Shown piece by piece: positions 20,101-26,134 of a stretch of 64,000 nucleotides of DNA. Numbering within the stretch: the stretch's first letter is position 1; every line of letters begins with the position of its first letter. Origin of the DNA: an uncultured Oscillospiraceae bacterium (lineage in GTDB: Bacteria > Bacillota > Clostridia > Oscillospirales > Oscillospiraceae); the NCBI GenBank assembly GCA_947624985.1, contig CANQMO010000002.1:53377-117376 (forward strand), in the 5' to 3' direction. A program made the translations under genes and the position numbers. Below the pieces are notes generated by a model. That model ran no database searches. It saw only the letters and a program-made list of their open reading frames with translations, and was not told the origin of the DNA.

Positions 20101-21007
20101 CCGCCTGGCCCAGACCGTTCTCCAGCGCCAGACGCATCAGCCGCCGGGGCGGGACCAGCCGCAGCAGCGCCGAGTCCAGCCACACCCGTATGAATTCCGA
20201 TACCGGCAGCAACACCAGCACCGCCGTCCAGAAGCTGCCCGTCAGGCCCCCGGCCAGCACCGCCAGCGCCGCCGGCAGAAAGATCCGCGCCGCCATGTAC
20301 CCGGCCCCGGTGCGCTGGGTCTGGGGAAAGAGATATTCGTGCAGTCCCTCGTCCATAGCCCTCTGGGCTATCTCCGGAGGGGATGTTTTTTCCTTTTTCG
20401 CCAGGCGCTGTATCCGGTCCCGATACCGGGCCCGGCTCATCTCGTCCATGGCCGGATAGACCGGGTCCCGCCGCAGCAGGGCGTCCACCGGGTCGGACCG
20501 CTCCAGTGCCTCGGTCAGGTCCATGTCCGCCAGAGCCCGCAGACTGGTGAAAAGCTCCGCCGCCCGGGCCGTATCCACCCCGGGCGCCCCCAGCGCCTCC
20601 ACCAGCGCCGCCCGCAGGGCGGCCCCTACCAGAGCGCTCTCGTTTTCCGGCAGGTCCGTGCCCCGGCGCACGCCGGTCAGATATTCCCCGATCCGCTCCT
20701 CCGTCACGGGTCCCGCCTCCGCCAGCCGCCGGCACAGGGCGACGAGCGCCGCGCCCTCCCGGCACCGGCGCAGCCGTCCCCCGGCCCGCAGGGTCCCTAT
20801 GGCCAGGTCCGTCTCCCGCCGGGCCAGGTATTCGTTGTCCGCGAACCAGGCCGGTTCCCGCTCGTCCCGGCTCTTGGCCGTGACCGCCTCCATGGCCCGG
20901 GCCAGCCGCCGGGCCGCCGCCCGACCCGATATGGTTCCTTTGATGGGGATGCTCCTGGCCGCCTCATCGCCCCATCCGGCCAGGCGTTCGTCGCTTATCT
21001 TTTCCAT
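14117..21007 (-). CDS. ndvB: Cyclic beta-1,2-glucan synthase-like protein (GT84 + glucoamylase-like + GH94 phosphorylase-like)
   Basis: This 2296-residue membrane protein is shorter than the 2800-residue Brucella/Rhizobium Cgs but has the same module order. After an N-terminal helical region and membrane helices (about 240-290) comes a glycosyltransferase domain with LDGDTRL near 440, MGDVELTDG and the acceptor motif RLHRWTRGDWQ near 586. More helices follow (about 620-775). Next is a glucoamylase-like domain (from about 810, WLPPDNFQVQPPKGTAHRTS), then a GH94-like region with YGFRDQLQD near 1885 and the catalytic-acid motif GSGDWNDGMD near 2025. In known enzymes these modules make, trim and cyclise beta-1,2-glucan. 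ATG 21007 is preferred; an upstream TTG (21058) lies in promoter-like sequence. The product is inferred. Confidence 0.85.
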   Translation of the reverse strand: MEKISDERLAGWGDEAARSIPIKGTISGRAAARRLARAMEAVTAKSRDEREPAWFADNEYLARRETDLAIGTLRAGGRLRRCREGAALVALCRRLAEAGPVTEERIGEYLTGVRRGTDLPENESALVGAALRAALVEALGAPGVDTARAAELFTSLRALADMDLTEALERSDPVDALLRRDPVYPAMDEMSRARYRDRIQRLAKKEKTSPPEIAQRAMDEGLHEYLFPQTQRTGAGYMAARIFLPAALAVLAGGLTGSFWTAVLVLLPVSEFIRVWLDSALLRLVPPRRLMRLALENGLGQAGRTVCAVSALLTDDETGPRLVRRMEEYRLANRECGKELLFALLADLPDGTVYPPAEAGRLEPVRRAVDELNEKYGGGFFLLTRDPAWNNADGVYAPWERKRGAILELARLTQGRPNQLRCLSGSANDLRARYILCLDGDTRLAPGAARSLIGAAMHPLNVPLVDNGVVVRGHGVIHPRMAVELDRAMATDFARIWAGQGGTDPYGAPTGELFTDLFDRGGFAGKGVVDAAAYLACLDGRFEDNRVLSHDALEGAYLRGAYMGDVELTDGAPVTAAAWFRRLHRWTRGDWQNLPWLGRAGRDLTGLDRFRLLDSLRRSLVAPAALLALLGGFFRPDLRWAAGLALLCLGSDAVHDAFAGLFVRTGDARLRCRSGVLRGAGGSLTRFFARLIFLPWEGFTCASAMFTALWRMTVSHKNMLQWVTAAQTERGKRQPAAMWFSVGLGLALTVLAPGPAGKAAGVVWLAAPVFAYVSGRPLTAKNDLTAADRTFLMKCAEAIWGYFSGLCTRADHWLPPDNFQVQPPKGTAHRTSPTNIGLALVSALAVMELDAAPESDAAVLADRLLATVEKLPKWKGHLYNWYDTRTCAPLQPAYVSTVDSGNLCACLICLANGMAAHGHPEIADRARALADGMDMAALYDKKKRLFRIGLDPTSETVSPGHYDLMASEARLTSYVACARGEVPVRHWQSLSRARLALDGWRGLASWSGSMFEYLMPELFLPLVGGSMLWETARFCLYAQRRRGERAKVPWGNSESAFFSLDAGMDYRYKAHGTGALALRRDMDGELVIAPYASFLALCVHPKAAVKNLRRLKSMGMWGQYGFYEALDMTPGRTGKDGQVVACFMSHHLGMSLCAVANCLAGGALRRYFMADRAMSAFRPLLCERVPLSGTVLRRSRSPIARPPESRPDRPVFQWEGPGYVPAAPAWFPMSNGVYTLLACDDGRCIAKSGGLLMYRPEGFSLSVDGRALTPSWREAAFFPWRYEGGTLTFTARQSGAAASASLAVASGERGELRRITGPSGGKLSLRFEPVLTGPGDFAAHPAFWRLGLEVMPHRGCVLVRRLSRGELAETWLCLAATVDLHVAAGSGWQMNEPVTVTATLPEGGCAALALACGDSRAEAENGARRILSGGGADMAGAMASLLGMNEAGMRAALELCAAVCSPRVEARAGSTREALWQKGLSGDVPIIYLAVGEDLNEARRMIKRHALITACGVAADLVLDTGEEGEYLHPRKDALRRYLDKYGLAAFEGVRGGVWFAGGADIAAAAVVIKPVQERRYAGLPALRPAPERKGKAPHVEYLPGGAVRYETPPLPPRAWCNVLSNGSFGYLAADCGTGFMWLENARECPVDPWLNDPIATAGGETLEMVTAQGRRSLFATDGPCRVVNGFGWTRWEHEDVTLTAFVPGGYRARIMLIEGGGEAYIGWRLPLALTPNAADVPCVITGCAEGCLTAENPRSLYPDAVFRAVCSRKLSGFTCDEASWLAGRMDGRTGAGLRPCFGALWKGGGVSVLVCGFESADTLRALADPDRAARELIKVRDGWRATLSRVHIRTPDKALDRMMNGWTAYQALSCRIMGRTSMYQSGGAYGFRDQLQDVTNLILITPARARRHILTCCARQFTEGDVLHWWHDTPTGPRGVRTRCSDDLLWLVWALCEYVEKTGDRSVCTETAPWLEAPPLDRTERDRYFTPGFSGDRGTVLDHARRALDCVLARGRGPHGLLFTGSGDWNDGMDKVGGESQWLTWFFIHTADRFAALLNRLNDQTGARYADAAADLAAAAERSWNGSWYLRGWWADGAPLGAVGAPACAIDSVAQSWAAFSGTADKERVRTALMACVDHLYDKAHALVKLFAPPFAGTGRDPGYIRSCGPGFRENGGQYTHGAVWLASALLKEGFTDTGAAMLLDLLPARHDPEQWGAEPYVLAADVSAEPDHYGQALWSWYTGAAGWFFRVVLEDLLGIRLENGRLTVKPNLPAGWDGYEADVCGRHIKVKNGQVIIR

Positions 21008-21068
21008 ACCTGGGATTTTTCCCGTCCGCCGGGGAGAATATACGACCCGGTCTGTCAACTAAAAACGC

Positions 21069-21097
21069 TTGACACCTCCGCCTTTCTGGTGTATGAT
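21069..21097 (+). promoter_or_regulatory. Near-consensus sigma-A promoter of the ylxM-ffh operon
   Basis: TTGACA (21069-21074), a spacer of exactly 17 bases, and TATGAT (21092-21097). It lies 46 bases before the ylxM ATG and divergent from the glucan synthase gene. The ribosome site AAGGAGG follows. This suggests strong constitutive expression of the SRP/ribosome operon. Confidence 0.9.
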
Positions 21098-21142
21098 AGG
21101 CAGGCTGTAAAGCAAAAACCTTGACGCAAGGAGGGCGGCAGG

Positions 21143-21475
21143 ATGGAAACGACGCCTCTGGACCGGTCCCTCCTGCTGGACTTTTACGGCGAGCTGCTCA
21201 CGGAGAAGCAGCGCCGGACGTGCGAGCTGCACTGGAACGAGGACCTCTCCCTGGCGGAGATCGCCGAACAGGGCGGGCTGAGCCGCCAGGGGGTGTGGGA
21301 CATCCTGCGCCGGGCGGAGACCGCTTTGCGGGAGTATGAGAGCAAGACCGGCCTGGTGGGCCGGTTCCTGGAGCGGCGGGAGCAGATCGCCGCCATCCGG
21401 GACCGGTTAGAAGCCCTGCTGCCGGAAGGAGAAGAGATCTGGGACATCCTGGCGCGGCTGGAGGATCTGATGTAA
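21143..21475 (+). CDS. ylxM: YlxM-type HTH protein, SRP operon
   Basis: This 110-residue protein is built around a sigma-70 region 4-like helix-turn-helix: YGELLTEKQRRTCELHWNED then SLAEIAEQGGLSRQGVWDIL, the typical YlxM pattern. YlxM is encoded with ffh in many Firmicutes and has been reported to modulate the signal recognition particle; a DNA-binding role is also suggested by the fold. The last codon overlaps the ffh start (A at 21475 is shared), so translation is coupled. The C-terminal 35 residues are a charged helix. Confidence 0.93.
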   Translation: METTPLDRSLLLDFYGELLTEKQRRTCELHWNEDLSLAEIAEQGGLSRQGVWDILRRAETALREYESKTGLVGRFLERREQIAAIRDRLEALLPEGEEIWDILARLEDLM

Positions 21476-22815
21476 TGGCATTCGAGAGCCTGTCCGAAAA
21501 ACTGAACGGCATTTTCAAAAAGCTGCGGGGCAAGGGCCGGCTGAGCCAGGCGGACGTGAAGGAGGCCATGCGCCAGGTGCGGATGGTGCTGCTGGAGGCC
21601 GACGTGAGCTACAAGGTCGTGAAGGACTTTGTCAGCACCGTGTCGGAAAAGGCCGCCGGCCAGGAGATACTGGAGAGCCTGAACCCGGCCCAGATGGTCA
21701 TCAAGATCGTCAACGAGGAGATGACCGCCCTCATGGGGGGCCAGGCCGTCCGGCTTAACTACTCCTCCAGGGTGCCCAGCGTGGTGATGGTGGTGGGCCT
21801 GCAGGGCGCGGGCAAGACCACCAATACGGCCAAGCTGGCCGCCTATGTGAAAAAGCACCAGAACAAGCGGCCTCTGCTGGCCGCCTGCGACGTATACCGT
21901 CCCGCCGCCATCTCTCAGCTCCAGACCGTGGGCGAGCAGGTGGGCGTGCCCGTGTTCCAGATGGGTCAGGCGGACCCGGTGGAGATCGCCAGGGCGGCGG
22001 TAGAGCACGCCCGAAAGCATGGCAACGACGTGGTGTTTCTGGACACCGCGGGCCGGCTGCATGTGGACGAGGCGCTGATGGAGGAGCTGAAAAACATCAA
22101 GGCGGCGGTGGACCCGGCGGAGATACTGCTGACCGTGGACGCCATGACCGGACAGGACGCGGTGCGGGCGGCCTCGGCCTTTGACGAGGCGCTGGGCATC
22201 ACGGGCGTGATGTTGACCAAGCTGGACGGCGACGCCCGGGGCGGCGCGGCGCTGTCAGTCCGGGCCGTCACCGGAAAGCCCGTCAAATTCGTGGGCACCG
22301 GGGAGAAGCTGGACGCCATCGAGGTGTTCCACCCGGACCGGATGGCCAGCCGCATTTTGGGCATGGGCGACGTGCTGACGCTCATCGAGAAGGCCGAGCA
22401 GGCGGTGGATGAGAAGAAGGCCGCGGAGATGGCCGAAAAGCTCATGAAAAACCGCTTCACCCTCCAGGATTACCTGGAGCAGCTGCGGTCCATGAAGGAC
22501 ATGGGCTCCATGGAGGATCTGCTGGGCATGGTGCCGGGTCTGGACGCCAAGGCCCTCAAGGGGGCCAAGGTCGATCCCAAGGCCATGGCCCGGACGGAGG
22601 CCATCATCCTGTCCATGACGGCCAGGGAGCGGGCCAATCCCGCCATACTGAACGCCAGCCGGAAAAAGCGTATCGCCGCCGGGTCCGGCACCAGCGTGGT
22701 GGAGATCAACCGGCTTTTGAAGAGCTTCGACGCTATGAACGCCATGGTCCGGCAGATGTCCGGCTCCCGGAAAGGCCGGAAGATGGCCAAGCGCTTCGGC
22801 ATGATGGGCTTCTGA
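21475..22815 (+). CDS. ffh: Signal recognition particle protein Ffh
   Basis: This 446-residue SRP GTPase binds 4.5S RNA and signal sequences and delivers nascent membrane proteins to FtsY. The N domain (1-95) is followed by the G domain with GLQGAGKTT at 108-116, DTAGRL and TKLDGDARGGAA. The C-terminal M domain (from about 300) ends with the Met-rich RNA-binding part (SFDAMNAMVRQMSG, then MAKRFGMMGF). Length and motif order are standard. It is followed by rpsP, khpA and rimM. No 4.5S RNA gene was recognised in the window. Confidence 0.98.
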   Translation: MAFESLSEKLNGIFKKLRGKGRLSQADVKEAMRQVRMVLLEADVSYKVVKDFVSTVSEKAAGQEILESLNPAQMVIKIVNEEMTALMGGQAVRLNYSSRVPSVVMVVGLQGAGKTTNTAKLAAYVKKHQNKRPLLAACDVYRPAAISQLQTVGEQVGVPVFQMGQADPVEIARAAVEHARKHGNDVVFLDTAGRLHVDEALMEELKNIKAAVDPAEILLTVDAMTGQDAVRAASAFDEALGITGVMLTKLDGDARGGAALSVRAVTGKPVKFVGTGEKLDAIEVFHPDRMASRILGMGDVLTLIEKAEQAVDEKKAAEMAEKLMKNRFTLQDYLEQLRSMKDMGSMEDLLGMVPGLDAKALKGAKVDPKAMARTEAIILSMTARERANPAILNASRKKRIAAGSGTSVVEINRLLKSFDAMNAMVRQMSGSRKGRKMAKRFGMMGF

Positions 22816-22878
22816 CGATTTCAACATTCATTTTTTGAATTTGAAAAATACAAAACGAACCATATTGGAGGAAAAACA

Positions 22879-23178
22879 ATGGTCAAGATCCGTCTGAAGA
22901 GACAGGGCGCCAAGAAGGCCCCCTATTACCGCGTGGTGGTGGCGGACAGCCGCTCTCCCCGGGACGGCCGCAACATCGAGGAACTGGGCACCTATGACCC
23001 CATGGCCAAGCCCGCGGCCATCGACATCGACCTGGAGCGGGCCAAATACTGGATCGGCTGCGGCGCTCAGCCCACCGATACCGTTCGCGGCCTGCTGAAG
23101 CTGGCTGAGGCCAGCCAGCCCAAGTCCGAGGGCGAGCCTGCGCCCGAGGCCGACACCGAGGCCGGCGCGGCGGAATAA
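22879..23178 (+). CDS. rpsP: 30S ribosomal protein bS16
   Basis: This 99-residue protein is bS16, a small-subunit assembly protein. The start [20 protein letters not shown] and the block [16 protein letters not shown] are diagnostic. The last 20 residues form an acidic, Ala/Glu-rich extension beyond the usual 80-residue core, common in Clostridia. The gap from ffh (63 bases) is AT-rich and has a strong ribosome site (TTGGAGG). The order ffh-rpsP-khpA-rimM is canonical. Confidence 0.98.
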   Translation: MVKIRLKRQGAKKAPYYRVVVADSRSPRDGRNIEELGTYDPMAKPAAIDIDLERAKYWIGCGAQPTDTVRGLLKLAEASQPKSEGEPAPEADTEAGAAE

Positions 23179-23190
23179 GGCGGGAGCCCC

Positions 23191-23421
23191 ATGAAGGAAC
23201 TTCTCACCTATATCGTCCAGAGCCTGGTGGACGATCCTGGCCAGGTGACCGTCACGGAGCGCACCGGCTCCGGCGGCACCGTGCTGGAAGTGCGCGTGGC
23301 GGACGGAGACATGGGCAAGGTCATAGGCCGGCAGGGCCGGATCGTGCGCCAGATCCGGGTGCTGATGAAGGCCGTGGCCCAGCGCCAGGGCAAAAAGGTC
23401 TCCATCGAGATACTGGATTGA
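23191..23421 (+). CDS. khpA: KH-domain RNA-binding protein KhpA
   Basis: This 76-residue single KH domain has the GxxG loop as IGRQGRI near residues 49-55. KhpA (YlqC) forms a complex with KhpB/Jag in Firmicutes and binds RNA; it has been tied to cell elongation and translation control. The gene is 12 bases after rpsP and its stop overlaps the rimM start. The length is typical for the family. Confidence 0.95.
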   Translation: MKELLTYIVQSLVDDPGQVTVTERTGSGGTVLEVRVADGDMGKVIGRQGRIVRQIRVLMKAVAQRQGKKVSIEILD

Positions 23422-23903
23422 AAAAGCAATATTTAGAGGCGGGGCAGATCGTGAACACCCACGGCGTCCGGGGCGAGGTGCGCATACAGCCCTGGGCGGA
23501 CGAGGCGGCGTTTCTGACCCGCTTCCGCCGCTTTTATCTGGACGGCAGGGCCGTGGCCGTGCGCGCCTGCCGGGTGCACAAGGACATGTGTATCGCCGCG
23601 CTGGAGGGCGTTGACGATGTGAACGCCGCCATGGCCCTGAAGGGCAAGGTGCTGTTCATCGACCGGGACGACGCCCGCCTGCCCCCGGGGGCCGTGTTTT
23701 TGCAGGACATCATCGGCGCGAAGGTGGTGGACGAGGCCGGAAACGATCTGGGCGTTCTGGCGGACGTCGTGCCCGAGCCCGCCGCCAGCGTGCTGGTGGT
23801 GAAGGGGGCCCGGGAGATCCTCATCCCCGACGTGCCCGCCTTCGTACTGAAAAAGGACCCGGACGCCGGTACCGTCACCGTCCGCCTCATAGACGGTATG
23901 TGA
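23418..23903 (+). CDS. rimM: Ribosome maturation factor RimM
   Basis: This 161-residue protein assists late 30S assembly by binding uS19. The N-terminal beta-barrel starts QYLEAGQIVNTHGVRGEVRI, which is diagnostic. The C-terminal PRC-barrel includes FLQDIIGAKVVDEAG and the end ILIPDVPAFVLKKD. The start is TTG at 23418, overlapping the khpA stop by four bases. In nearly all Firmicutes trmD follows directly. Here trmD is 5.3 kb away, beyond an AT-rich segment, and a hairpin terminator closes the operon just after rimM. Confidence 0.97.
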   Translation: MKKQYLEAGQIVNTHGVRGEVRIQPWADEAAFLTRFRRFYLDGRAVAVRACRVHKDMCIAALEGVDDVNAAMALKGKVLFIDRDDARLPPGAVFLQDIIGAKVVDEAGNDLGVLADVVPEPAASVLVVKGAREILIPDVPAFVLKKDPDAGTVTVRLIDGM

Positions 23904-23914
23904 ATCTTATTGAT

Positions 23915-23940
23915 GGCCCCTCTGACGAGGGGGCTTTCAA
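23915..23940 (+). terminator. Terminator after rimM
   Basis: A GC stem around a TGAC loop, with one bulge or mismatch in the run of G, is followed by CTTTCAAT. A near twin with a perfect stem lies at 45358-45389. A second inverted repeat (AGGCCTG with CAGGCCT, 10-base loop) follows at about 23946-23969 and precedes a T-rich run. Confidence 0.7.
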
Positions 23941-24023
23941 TAATGCAGGCCTGTTTTGTAAAGCAGGCCTCATTTTATTTGCACAAATCAATCATTGCTT
24001 GATTTTTATCAAAATTGCAGGCA

Positions 24024-24052
24024 TTGTATTCAAGCCTGGCTTTAGCTAAAAT
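24024..24052 (+). promoter_or_regulatory. Promoter-like element before the XRE remnant
   Basis: TTGTAT (24024-24029), a 17-base spacer and TAAAAT (24047-24052), about 30 bases ahead of the ATG of the broken regulator gene. It may be a relic of that gene's promoter. Confidence 0.5.
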
Positions 24053-24083
24053 ACAAGCAGCACTTGAAACGGAGGCGTTTTGG

Positions 24084-24243
24084 ATGAACACGGAGCTGAT
24101 CGGCGAACAGATCGCCAAATACAGAAAGGCCGCGGGGCTGACCTAGGAGGAGCTTGGCAAAGCGGCGGGGTCCGGGCCGGGGACGTGGAACTGAAGTTGG
24201 CCACCACCGTCTCGGGATTTCTCGGCAAGCAGATGGAGTCATG
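24084..24243 (+). pseudogene. Nonsense-interrupted XRE-type regulator remnant
   Basis: From ATG 24084, with GGAGG upstream, the frame reads MNTELIGEQIAKYRKAAGLT and then a TAG stop (24144-24146). After it come EELGKAAGSGPGTWN and a second stop (24192-24194). The pattern AGLT-Q-EELGKAAG is the classic first half of an XRE/Cro-type helix-turn-helix, so the TAG most simply replaces a CAG glutamine codon. A short frame in another phase (KLATTVSGFLGKQMES, stop at 24241-24243) may be the former C-terminus after a deletion. Base composition here is host-like, unlike the AT-rich genes to the right. Confidence 0.65.
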
Positions 24244-24248
24244 ACGCC

Positions 24249-24291
24249 CGGCAGGCGAACGGATGGCACCGCTCGCCTGCCGTGTTTTGTT
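24249..24291 (+). terminator. Terminator after the XRE remnant
   Basis: A 10-bp perfect stem (24249-24258 with 24273-24282) with a 14-base loop, followed by TGTTTTGTT. It marks the old 3' end of the broken regulator gene. Confidence 0.75.
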
Positions 24292-24353
24292 GCTCTGTGT
24301 CCATTCCCTCAACGGTACCTGGAACAGCAACCCGTTCCGCCGTCAGCAAGATA

Positions 24354-24382
24354 TTGCATTCTTAGGAGATGTATATTATAAT
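24354..24382 (+). promoter_or_regulatory. Promoter of the small membrane protein gene
   Basis: TTGCAT (24354-24359), a 17-base spacer and a perfect TATAAT (24377-24382), 32 bases before the ATG at 24414. Confidence 0.75.
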
Positions 24383-24413
24383 TTTTTAACAATGTTCATT
24401 AGAGGTGGTCAAA

Positions 24414-24884
24414 ATGAAAAAGGGTACCATATCACTAGACGAGTTGTCCCCGCAAGATGTTTTTTTGCTTATGGATATTTACTTATCTGAATGGATGCAT
24501 CGAGACGAGCTACTGTGGGTTCAGGTCTACAAATACTTCTACGCCACGCTTATTGTATTGTTTCTTCCTAACGTTGCCGATTTCTTAAAAATCGAGTTGC
24601 CTAAACTTCCGACTGTCTTATTCCCTATTGCAGCATTAGTTCTCTCATTTCTGTTTCTATATGTAACAATTGGATACACCAAGAGGTTAGAGGCAATTGG
24701 AAAGACTTATCAAAATATAATAGACCTACTACCCCCTTCTTTGCGCAGAATACCTCTAGAGGATCCTGAAATAAAACATGGTAAATTTTTCAACTATAAA
24801 ATGAGCGTTATAGTATGTCTGTTGCTGTTTTTAGGGCTTGCAGTATTATCTGTACTGATGTTTTGGATTAACTTGAAGAAATGA
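24414..24884 (+). CDS. Membrane protein of unknown function, AT-rich
   Basis: This 156-residue protein has no family I recognise. It has three hydrophobic segments: about 35-55 (YFYATLIVLFLPNVADF), 66-90 (VLFPIAALVLSFLFLYVTIGY) and 130-152 (MSVIVCLLLFLGLAVLSVLMF). A charged loop between the second and third contains TKRLEAIGKTYQNIIDLLPPS. ATG 24414 is preferred over GTG 24405 because the ribosome site AGAGGTGG overlaps the GTG. Codon use is AT-rich (ATA, TTA, AGA present) and unlike the flanking core genes, suggesting transfer. The gene has its own promoter and is followed by hairpins at 24970 and 25068. Confidence 0.8.
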   Translation: MKKGTISLDELSPQDVFLLMDIYLSEWMHRDELLWVQVYKYFYATLIVLFLPNVADFLKIELPKLPTVLFPIAALVLSFLFLYVTIGYTKRLEAIGKTYQNIIDLLPPSLRRIPLEDPEIKHGKFFNYKMSVIVCLLLFLGLAVLSVLMFWINLKK

Positions 24885-24969
24885 GCCGTTGCAACCGTCT
24901 TTGGATGCAAGGGCTATGTATTCGTATTCACTTGTATCTATACGCTGATTAGTAGCGTTTGAGGAAGAA

Positions 24970-25010
24970 AAAGCGTCCAAGCTTTTACACTTGAACGCTT
25001 TGATTTAATT
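24970..25010 (+). terminator. Terminator after the AT-rich membrane protein gene
   Basis: A 12-base stem with one mismatch (24970-24981 with 24990-25001), an 8-base loop and a T-rich tail. The 85 bases between the gene and this hairpin hold nothing recognisable. Confidence 0.6.
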
Positions 25011-25067
25011 GCTTATGCTTATGCAGTTTATAACTCCTCCACAAATTATAGATTTTATTCTACAAAA

Positions 25068-25100
25068 AGTAAAAAGGTAGTAAATGTCTGCCTTTTTACT
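25068..25100. terminator. Second hairpin, probably the terminator of the minus-strand small gene
   Basis: A 13-bp stem with one G-T pair (25068-25080 with 25088-25100) and a 7-base loop. The arms contain runs of A on the left and T on the right, so it can act in both directions. It lies just past the stop of the 53-residue minus-strand gene. Confidence 0.65.
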
Positions 25101-25118
25101 GCCTGATACTTTAAGTCT

Positions 25119-25280
25119 TCAGTTTTTTATGAAGAGTATATAGCATATTAGCATGATAAATCCAATTAATCGCATAGAATCTGATATTTTCGGATATCCC
25201 AATATATGCTTGATGGGAAAACCAGAAATAAGCAGTACAATAATTAGGAATATAAACAAAATGCGTAATAACTTTTTCAT
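25119..25280 (-). CDS. Small two-helix membrane protein (53 residues)
   Basis: A 53-residue frame on the minus strand starts with ATG at 25280 and ends with TGA at 25119. It reads MKKLLRILFIFLIIVLLISG, a basic start followed by a hydrophobic helix, then a polar middle (KHILGYPKISDS), then a second helix (LIGFIMLICYILF) and the charged end IKN. A weak AGGA site lies 9-10 bases upstream. The pattern of positively charged ends around two membrane segments is not what random AT-rich DNA usually gives. It converges on the previous membrane protein gene across the hairpin at 25068. Function is unknown; its partner could be the neighbouring membrane protein. Confidence 0.6.
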   Translation of the reverse strand: MKKLLRILFIFLIIVLLISGFPIKHILGYPKISDSMRLIGFIMLICYILFIKN

Positions 25281-25401
25281 ATGTGCATATTCCTATTTAA
25301 TTTATTGAGATGTAGACTTGCCTACTTTATGACTTCTTGACTACCTGCTAAAAGGAAAATCCGCCGTCTATTGACAGCGGCATTTCATGTGGGGGCGGGT
25401 A

Positions 25402-25611
25402 TCAGTTGTAGATCAAATCGTTGTAAATGACCTCGGCAACTCGGCTGCGGATATTGTTCATAGCCTGCACCCACTTCAAACCGTCCTCCGCTACCTCTCG
25501 TCCTCGTCGTAATACTCGTGTTAAGTTATGCCCCCACTTCTTCGCCGCGAACGTACCCTCGCTCGCAATCTGCCGCTGCATTAGTGCTTCCCGGTATGCC
25601 GCCTCCTCCAC
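25402..25611 (-). mobile_element. Transposase C-terminal remnant (DDE-type)
   Basis: The minus strand encodes about 70 residues ending at 25402 that read like the end of a DDE transposase: YREALMQRQIASEGTFAAKK, then HNLTRVLRRG and a closing LKWVQAMNNIRSRV. The motif (R/Q)xxxEGxFxxxK...HxLxRxxxRG...AxN is the region around the catalytic glutamate in several IS families. No N-terminal part, DDE aspartates or terminal repeats are seen. Upstream of about 25611 the same frame runs antisense to an ABC-transporter remnant, so this is a truncated copy. Confidence 0.5.
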
Positions 25612-25623
25612 CAAGACAGGTCC

Positions 25624-25731
25624 CGTTCCGTCTCTGTCGCCGAGCGGGGCGCGTTCGACGAGCTCATGGACCGCAGGGGCTACTTTTACAGTCTGTATAC
25701 CATTGCCAACGGCTATACCAACTCTCAATAA
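25624..25731 (+). pseudogene. ABC transporter ATPase C-terminal remnant
   Basis: On the + strand a frame reads RSVSVAERGAFDELMDRRGY followed by FYSLYTIANGYTNSQ and a TAA stop at 25729-25731. The pattern GxFDELMxRxGYFYSLY is the usual last 30 residues of ABC exporter (MsbA-like) chains. Nothing upstream continues it, because the adjoining DNA is a transposase remnant on the other strand. The last part resembles a second remnant at 29120. Confidence 0.55.
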
Positions 25732-25745
25732 GAAAAGGTCAAGGC

Positions 25746-25784
25746 GTTTTTTCGCAGGAATACAACGTATTTCTGCGAAAAAAC
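25746..25784. repeat. Near-perfect 18-bp inverted repeat with a 3-base loop
   Basis: Arms 25746-25763 and 25767-25784 pair with one G-T mismatch. The outer arm is T-rich on the left and A-rich on the right, opposite to a normal terminator tail. It lies 14 bases after the stop of the ABC remnant. Confidence 0.7.
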
Positions 25785-26134
25785 CGTCCCGGAAGGAACG
25801 CCCCACGGAGGCACATAAATGGTATTATTAGAGATGTCAATCCTGTGCCACGTGTGACCAAGCTATCCTGTACTATAAAAAAGTTGAACCAATTCCACTT
25901 TCATGACGATACTCATTATAATCAATAAATTTGTCAACTGGCTTAATAGACCTTTAGGTGCACCCGCTACAAGAACTATTTGTTGCGGGTGCACCTTGCT
26001 CATTGTTAAGTTAAGCCAACACGCAGGTAAACATCATTAAACCCCGAATTATTATAATGAATGATTCTGACGACAAGGAATCAAACATTTTTCGTCGAAG
26101 ACTAAACCATTTTCATTGCCATAACGATATATAT
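25785..26134. other. Non-coding AT-rich stretch
   Basis: Apart from the inverted repeat at 25956-25996 I see no supportable gene here. Short frames on either strand have no ribosome site and no family resemblance. Confidence 0.6.
25956..25996. repeat. 17-bp inverted repeat hairpin
   Basis: Arms 25956-25972 and 25980-25996 are complementary except for one position, with a 7-base loop. The core is AGGTGCACCCGC with its reverse complement. No T run follows on either strand, so a terminator role is doubtful. Confidence 0.75.

Noticed and set aside
21005..21058. TTG at 21058 as start of the glucan synthase gene
   Set aside because: It falls within promoter-like sequence and has no ribosome site. 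The ATG at 21007 gives a family-like N-terminus.
16421..21124. A 1567-residue + strand frame opposite the glucan synthase gene
   Set aside because: Antisense shadow of the synthase, Arg/Pro/Gly/His-rich with no domain and no ribosome site. The minus-strand gene has full domain structure.
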